The notes beneath the pieces are model-generated. The model had not been told where the DNA came from, searched no databases, and saw only the letters and a list, made by a program, of their open reading frames with translations. Shown here one piece after another: positions 38,955 to 43,285 of a stretch of DNA of 43,285 bases (position 1 is its first letter; every line of letters begins with the position of its first letter). Origin of the DNA: Arenimonas sp. (lineage in GTDB: Bacteria > Pseudomonadota > Gammaproteobacteria > Xanthomonadales > Xanthomonadaceae). Position numbers and translations under genes: made by a program. The DNA lies in NCBI RefSeq assembly GCF_022842045.1, contig NZ_JALHQI010000021.1:1-43285 (forward strand), in the 5' to 3' direction.

Positions 38955-40517
38955 GTGAAAGCCGGCGTCCTGCCCCTGCTGCTGCTGTGTTGCGGGCCGG
39001 CCCTGGGCCAGGTGCTCGAGCGCGGCAACGGCCCGGAGCCGTCCACGCTGGATGCGCATCGCTGCCCGGAAGTGGCCTGCGCCAACGTGCTGCGCGACCT
39101 GTACGAAGGCCTGGTGGCCGAGGACGGCGGCGGGCGTCGGGTGCCCGGCATGGCCGAGCGATGGGAAGTGTCGGCGGACGGCCGCACCTGGACCTTCCAC
39201 CTCCGGCCGGGGCTGCGCTGGTCCAACGGCGAGCCGCTGGACGCCGGGCAGGTGGTGGCCAGCTTCCGGCGCGCGTTCGCGCCGGCCACGGCGGCGCCGT
39301 TCGCCGGCCATTTCGAGGCGATCGAGAACGCCGGCGCGGTGCAGCGCGGCGAACTCCCGCCGACCCGGCTCGGCATTGCGGCCCCGGATGCGCAGACTGT
39401 CGTGTTCACCCTTGTCCGCAGCGCCGACCTGCCGCGCCTGCTGACCCTGCCGACCGCCTTCCCGGTCTACCTGCCGGCGCTGGCCGAGCACGGCGCCCAG
39501 CACACGCGGCCCGGACGGCTGGTGAGCAACGGCGCCTACCGGCTGGCCGGCTGGCTGCCGCAGGCCATGATCACGCTTGAGCGCAATCCGGAATTCCGGG
39601 AGCCCGCACCGATCCCGCGCGTGCGCTTCCACGTCACCGAAGATGCCAGCAGCGAGCTCAAGCGCTTCGAGGCCGGCGGCCTGCACCTCACCGAGACCGT
39701 GCCGCCGCAGCCGCTGCCGGCGCTGCGCGCGCGCTTCGGCGACCAGCTGCGCATCAGTCCCTACCTGGGCAGCTTCTGGCTGGGCTACAACCTCGACCAG
39801 CCGCCGTTCAAGGACGCGCCGGCGCTGCGCGAGGCGCTCTCGCTCGCGATCGACCGCGACATCCTCACCCGCCACGTCACCGGCCTGGGTGAAGTCCCGG
39901 CCTACGGACTGGTGCCTCCGGGCGTCGCGGGCTACACGCCGGCGAGCCTGGGCTGGGGCCGCGCGACCCAGGCGCAGCGCGAGGCGCTGGCCCGCCGCCG
40001 CTACGCCGAGGCCGGCTACGGACCGGACAAGCCGCTGGAAGTGGAGCTGCGCTACAACACCTCGACGCCGCATCGCCGCCTCGCGCTGGCGGTCGCCGCG
40101 ATGTGGCGCGAGGTGCTGGGCGCGCGCGTGCGCCTGCGCAACGAGGAGTGGAAGGTGTTCGTGGGCAACCGCCGGCAGCGGGTGATCACGCAGGTGTTCC
40201 GCGGCGGCTGGATCGCCGACGTGGACGACCCGCGCAACTTCCTCGACAACTTCCGCGGCGACAGCAACGCCAACTGGACCGGCTACGACGATCCCGCGTT
40301 CACCGCCCTGCTCGACGCCGCCGACGCCGCGCCGACGCTCGAGGCCCGCGCCGCGCGGCTGCGCGAAGCCGAAGCGCACCTGCTGCGCGCGCACGCGATC
40401 CTGCCGGTCTACTTCTACACCTCGAAGCACCTGGTGCGCCCCGAGGTTGGCGGCTTCGAGGCGAATCCACTGGACCGCCACCCCACCCGCTTCCTCACCC
40501 TGGCGCCCCGCGAATGA
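38955..40517 (+). CDS. ABC transporter substrate-binding protein, OppA/DppA family
   Basis: A 520-residue periplasmic binding protein (SBP_bac_5). Signal peptide G-V-L-P-L-L-L-L-C-C-G-P-A-L-G; then A-E-R-W-E-V-S-A-D-G-R-T-W-T-F-H-L-R and W-S-N-G-E-P-L-D-A, typical of OppA/DppA, followed by the R-E-A-L-S-L-A-I-D-R hinge. It should bind peptides in the periplasm. The start is taken as GTG 38955, giving a clean signal peptide downstream of the -10; GTG 38904 would add 17 residues. The stop overlaps the permease start by four bases (ATGA). Confidence 0.88.
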   Translation: MKAGVLPLLLLCCGPALGQVLERGNGPEPSTLDAHRCPEVACANVLRDLYEGLVAEDGGGRRVPGMAERWEVSADGRTWTFHLRPGLRWSNGEPLDAGQVVASFRRAFAPATAAPFAGHFEAIENAGAVQRGELPPTRLGIAAPDAQTVVFTLVRSADLPRLLTLPTAFPVYLPALAEHGAQHTRPGRLVSNGAYRLAGWLPQAMITLERNPEFREPAPIPRVRFHVTEDASSELKRFEAGGLHLTETVPPQPLPALRARFGDQLRISPYLGSFWLGYNLDQPPFKDAPALREALSLAIDRDILTRHVTGLGEVPAYGLVPPGVAGYTPASLGWGRATQAQREALARRRYAEAGYGPDKPLEVELRYNTSTPHRRLALAVAAMWREVLGARVRLRNEEWKVFVGNRRQRVITQVFRGGWIADVDDPRNFLDNFRGDSNANWTGYDDPAFTALLDAADAAPTLEARAARLREAEAHLLRAHAILPVYFYTSKHLVRPEVGGFEANPLDRHPTRFLTLAPRE

Positions 40518-41431
40518 AGCGATTCGCCGCGCGCACGCTGGAGGCGGCGCTCACCCTGTGGCTGCTGGCAACGCTGTGCTTCGTGCTGCTGCGCGCGGCG
40601 CCGGGCGGCCCCTTCGACGCCGAGAAGACCGCGCCGCCGGAAGTCGAAGCCGCGCTGGCCGCTCAGTACCGACTCGACCAGCCGCTGCTGTCGCAATACG
40701 GCCACTGGTTGGGCGACGTGCTGCGCGGCGACCTCGGCCCCTCGTTCCAGTACCCCGATTACACGGTGAACCAACTGATCGCCGCCGGCCTGCCGATCTC
40801 GCTGGTGAACGGCGGGCTGGCCCTGCTGCTGGCGCTGGGCCTGGGCCTGCCGCTGGGCATCTGGGCAGCGCTGCGCGCCGGGCGGTGGACCGACCGCGTG
40901 CTGATGTTCGGCGCCGGGCTGGGCCTGGCGGTGCCGAAGTTCGTGGCGGCGCCGCTGTTGATCCTGCTGTTCGCGGTGACGTTGCAGTGGCTGCCCGCCG
41001 GCGGCTGGGACGGCGGCTGGCGCAGCGCGGTGCTGCCGATCATCGCGCTGGCGCTGCCCAACCTGGCCTACTGCGCCCGCCTCACGCGCGCGGCGATGCT
41101 GGAGGTGCTGGGCGCCGACTACCTGCGCGCCGCCCGCGCCCGCGGCCTCTCGGAAGCCCGCCTGCTGTTCGCGCACGCCCTGCGCCCGGGGCTGCTGCCG
41201 GTGGTGGCGTGGCTGAGCCCGGCGCTGATCAATGTCGTGAGTGGCTCGGCGGTGGTCGAACAGGTGTTCGGCATTCCCGGCATCGGCCGCTACTTCGTGC
41301 AGGGCGCATTGAACCGCGACTACACGTTGGTGCTGGGCGTCGTGCTTGTGATTGGCGCCGCCATCATCCTGATCAACGCCGCCGTTGACGCGGTGCGGGG
41401 GTGGATGGATCCGCGGTTGAGGGACGACTAG
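40514..41431 (+). CDS. ABC transporter permease, OppB/DppB family
   Basis: A 305-residue inner-membrane permease with six predicted helices. The N-terminal L-L-R-A-A-P-G-G-P-F-D and the cytoplasmic EAA loop A-R-A-R-G-L-S-E-A-R-L-L-F-A-H-A-L-R-P are those of OppB. The later G-I-P-G-I-G-R-Y-F-V-Q-G also fits. It should pair with an OppC permease and OppD/OppF ATPases, none of which lies in this window: the next sequence is a palindrome and engB on the opposite strand. The transporter is therefore completed by genes elsewhere or shared with another system. Confidence 0.9.
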   Translation: MKRFAARTLEAALTLWLLATLCFVLLRAAPGGPFDAEKTAPPEVEAALAAQYRLDQPLLSQYGHWLGDVLRGDLGPSFQYPDYTVNQLIAAGLPISLVNGGLALLLALGLGLPLGIWAALRAGRWTDRVLMFGAGLGLAVPKFVAAPLLILLFAVTLQWLPAGGWDGGWRSAVLPIIALALPNLAYCARLTRAAMLEVLGADYLRAARARGLSEARLLFAHALRPGLLPVVAWLSPALINVVSGSAVVEQVFGIPGIGRYFVQGALNRDYTLVLGVVLVIGAAIILINAAVDAVRGWMDPRLRDD

Positions 41432-41436
41432 GAAGA

Positions 41437-41538
41437 AGCAGGAAATAGTGAATAGGAAATAGGAACTAGTAAAAGCTGCATGCCGAAGCCACGCGGCGGC
41501 TTTTACTAGTTCCTAGTTCCTCTTGACTAGTTCCTGCT
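41437..41538. repeat. Large inverted repeat between oppB and engB
   Basis: Two 40-nt arms (41437-41476 and 41499-41538) match at 36 of 40 positions; the inner 16 bp (AGGAACTAGTAAAAGC) are perfect. The loop is 22 nt. The arms contain repeated GGAACTA/GGAAATA units. The structure lies exactly between the stop codons of two convergent genes and probably ends transcription in both directions. Its AT-rich content contrasts with the surrounding GC-rich DNA. Confidence 0.8.
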
Positions 41539-41539
41539 C

Positions 41540-42127
41540 TCAAAGCTCCAGCCAACGCGCGACAACGGCGCGGGCTTCATCAACGCCGATCTTCGAGTCG
41601 CCCGAGAACACCTGCACCGAAGCGCGCTCGCCCAGTTCCTTGCGGACTTTCAGCAGCGTATTGCCCTGCTCGCCGCGGCCCAGCTTGTCGGCCTTGGTCA
41701 GCAGGCAGTGCGCGGGCAAGCCGCGTCCGAAGGCGTAATCGAGCATCTGCAGGTCGTACTCGCGCAGCGGGTGGCGGATGTCCATCACCACCACCAGGCC
41801 AACCAGGGACTGGCGGGTCTGGAAGTAGACGTTGATGAACTCCTTCCAGCGCTCGCGCATCTCCTCGGGCACCTTGGCGTAGCCGTAGCCCGGCAGGTCG
41901 ACCAGGTGCTTGTTGGGCGCGACCTCGAAGTAGTTCAGGGCCTGGGTGCGGCCCGGGGTCTTGGACACGCGGGCCAGGCCGTGCTGGTTGGTGAGCGCAT
42001 TAAGCGAGGTGGACTTGCCCGCGTTGGAGCGGCCGGCGAAGGCCACTTCCTTGCAGTCGTCCGGGGGCAGCTGCTTCAGGGCGTGGGCGGAAAAGGTGTA
42101 TTTGGCGCGGGCCAGGGGGTTTGCCAT
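41540..42127 (-). CDS. engB: Ribosome biogenesis GTPase EngB/YsxC
   Basis: A 195-residue GTPase needed for 50S subunit assembly in many bacteria. The P-loop G-R-S-N-A-G-K-S-T, G2 T-P-G-R-T-Q, G3 D-L-P-G-Y-G-Y, G4 T-K-A-D-K and G5 S-G-D-S-K are all in order. The ATG at 42127 (M-A-N-P-L) fits the family start; a GTG at 42154 would add nine residues. It is divergent from the cytochrome c4 gene. Confidence 0.93.
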   Translation of the reverse strand: MANPLARAKYTFSAHALKQLPPDDCKEVAFAGRSNAGKSTSLNALTNQHGLARVSKTPGRTQALNYFEVAPNKHLVDLPGYGYAKVPEEMRERWKEFINVYFQTRQSLVGLVVVMDIRHPLREYDLQMLDYAFGRGLPAHCLLTKADKLGRGEQGNTLLKVRKELGERASVQVFSGDSKIGVDEARAVVARWLEL

Positions 42128-42212
42128 CGGGTCGGCCGGTGCGGGAAAGGCCACTAGCTTGGCCTGCCCGGGCCGCCCTGACCAGCGCCGGGGCGCGTTC
42201 GCGCCGGCTTGA

Positions 42213-42242
42213 TTGACCCCTCACGGCGCGGGCTGGGATAAT
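42213..42242 (+). promoter_or_regulatory. Predicted sigma-70 promoter of cytochrome c4
   Basis: TTGACC and GATAAT separated by 18 bp, 68 bases before the ATG at 42311, with an expected start near 42249. Both boxes are one or two bases from consensus. Confidence 0.6.
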
Positions 42243-42310
42243 CCGCGCCTTCCCGCGCGTCCTTCGCGCCGAGCCCCCTCCACCCGAATTCCAGCGTTCC
42301 GGAGCAGTCC

Positions 42311-43096
42311 ATGAAGTTCTCGCGCATCCTCGGTGTCGCCGCCCTCCTGGCCGCCGGCTCGACCCTGGCCCAGGAAGCCGCCACCGTGACGCCGGCCCCG
42401 GAGGCCGAAGCCGCCCCGGTCGCCACCCTTGAAGCCGACAACACCCCGGCCACCTGGGGCGATGCCCAGGCCGGCGCCGGCAAGGCCGCCGCCTGCGCCG
42501 CCTGCCACGGCCTCGACGGCAACTCCTCCGACCCGCAGTACCCGAAGCTGGCCGGCCAGCACGAGCGCTACATCGCCCGCCAGCTCGCCCTGTACAAGAG
42601 CGGCGAGCGCAACAACGCGATCATGCTCGGCTTCTCCGCCACCCTCAGCGCGCAGGACATGCGCGACATCGGCGCCTACTTCGCCAGCCAGAAGGTGGTG
42701 CCGGGCGTCGCCGACGACACCGTGATCGCCTCGGGCCCGAATGCCGACCGCAAGTTCTTCGAAGTGGGCGAGCGCCTGTACCGCTACGGCAACCCCGACC
42801 TTGGCGTGCCGGCCTGCCAGGCTTGCCACGGCCCGGCCGGCCGGGGCAACCCGGGCGCGGCCTGGCCGCAGCTGGGCGGCCAGCACGCCGGCTACACCGC
42901 CAACACCCTCATCGCGTTCCGCGACGGCATGGTCTGGGGCAAGGACGGCAACGCCAACGCCCTGATGGCCGGCGTGGCCGGCAACCTCACCGATGAAGAG
43001 ATCCAGGCCCTGGCCACCTACATCGAAGGCCTGCACAACGTCGCCGACGCGCCCGACGCCGAGGCCCTGGCCGACGCCGCGCCGCCGCAGGGCTGA
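42311..43096 (+). CDS. Dihaem cytochrome c4
   Basis: A 261-residue periplasmic protein. The signal peptide (to about residue 20) is followed by an unusual Ala/Pro/Glu-rich linker of about 28 residues, then two class I cytochrome c domains with haem motifs C62-A-A-C-H and C169-Q-A-C-H; each has a later axial Met candidate (for example the Met in A-I-M-L-G-F). The P-K-L-A-G-Q-H and P-Q-L-G-G-Q-H motifs mark cytochrome c4. It should carry electrons to terminal oxidases. It lies 90 bp before a probable dsbA-like gene. Confidence 0.93.
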   Translation: MKFSRILGVAALLAAGSTLAQEAATVTPAPEAEAAPVATLEADNTPATWGDAQAGAGKAAACAACHGLDGNSSDPQYPKLAGQHERYIARQLALYKSGERNNAIMLGFSATLSAQDMRDIGAYFASQKVVPGVADDTVIASGPNADRKFFEVGERLYRYGNPDLGVPACQACHGPAGRGNPGAAWPQLGGQHAGYTANTLIAFRDGMVWGKDGNANALMAGVAGNLTDEEIQALATYIEGLHNVADAPDAEALADAAPPQG

Positions 43097-43186
43097 ACCC
43101 CGCGGCCGGCGGCGCGTCGCCGCCCCGGTGAACCTTTGCCGGCCAGGCGTGGTCTGGTTGGCTGTCCCCTCTAGGAGCACGACCCG

Positions 43187-43285
43187 ATGAAGCGCCTGCT
43201 GACCCTCCTGCTCGTCCTCGCCCTCGCCGCCTGCAGCCAGGCGCCGTCCGAGCCAGCCGCCCCGGCCGAGCCCGCCGCGCCGTCC
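43187..43285 (+). CDS. Start of a lipoprotein, probably a DsbA-like thiol:disulfide oxidoreductase (partial)
   Basis: 33 codons are inside the window: M-K-R-L-L-T-L-L-L-V-L-A-L-A-A-C then a Ser/Pro/Ala/Glu-rich linker. L-A-A-C is a lipobox (Cys16). A CTAGGAG site precedes the ATG at 43187. In xanthomonads cytochrome c4 is commonly followed by a DsbA-type oxidoreductase, which is the basis for the proposed product; the catalytic domain lies outside the window, so this is inference. Confidence 0.5.
   Translation, partial: MKRLLTLLLVLALAACSQAPSEPAAPAEPAAPS

Overview
The window is high-GC DNA from a gammaproteobacterium, most likely a member of the Lysobacteraceae/Xanthomonadaceae (Lysobacter, Luteimonas or Arenimonas-like). 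This rests on gene content and protein wording: a CopL-type Cys/His-rich small protein, a CGFS glutaredoxin fused to a rhodanese, a stand-alone homodimeric aceE, a short-type AMP nucleosidase, a plant-type GshA, AlaA, and intergenic palindromes of the kind common in this family. The genus cannot be fixed from the sequence alone. I saw no rRNA, tRNA, CRISPR array, prophage or replication origin.

Region by region. Positions 1-115 hold the end of an IS3-family insertion sequence, reading out of the window to the left. Positions 211-4600 look like an accessory segment with visibly lower GC: a secreted prolyl oligopeptidase, then a compact envelope operon (CopL-like protein, predicted outer-membrane barrel, periplasmic CxxC HMA protein, MerT-like permease) that resembles a mercury-type import route without merA or merR. 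From 4849 the DNA is mostly core: csbD, aceE, a SpoIIE phosphatase/HATPase fusion with its STAS partner, a small membrane protein, a GT2 glycosyltransferase coupled to maeB, a GT-C-like membrane protein, rsgA with an overlapping QEGLA/DUF1704 metallopeptidase-like gene, alaA and an SGNH hydrolase. At 21363-23531 are the glutaredoxin-rhodanese fusion, a lipoprotein and AMP nucleosidase. At 23667-31224 are three secreted amidohydrolase-family proteins, one lacking the metal-binding motif and one fused to a TolB-like propeller, separated by a DUF1761 gene and a GGDEF cyclase. The right side carries ppc, a Fur-boxed TonB-dependent siderophore receptor, gshA with a UPF0149 gene, an oppA-oppB pair without further ABC components, engB, cytochrome c4 and the start of a probable dsbA-like gene.

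The most striking non-genic signal is a set of long palindromes of at least four families. One fits exactly between two convergent stop codons (16185-16255). One cluster supplies a stop codon (11256-11392). One adds about 25 codons in frame inside ppc (32937-33010). One is a 237-bp element with 43-nt inverted arms (21040-21276), and one is a 102-bp inverted repeat between oppB and engB. The best candidate for an under-described functional system is the metal operon at 2663-4483. The fused partner-switching pair and the pseudo-amidohydrolase pair come next.
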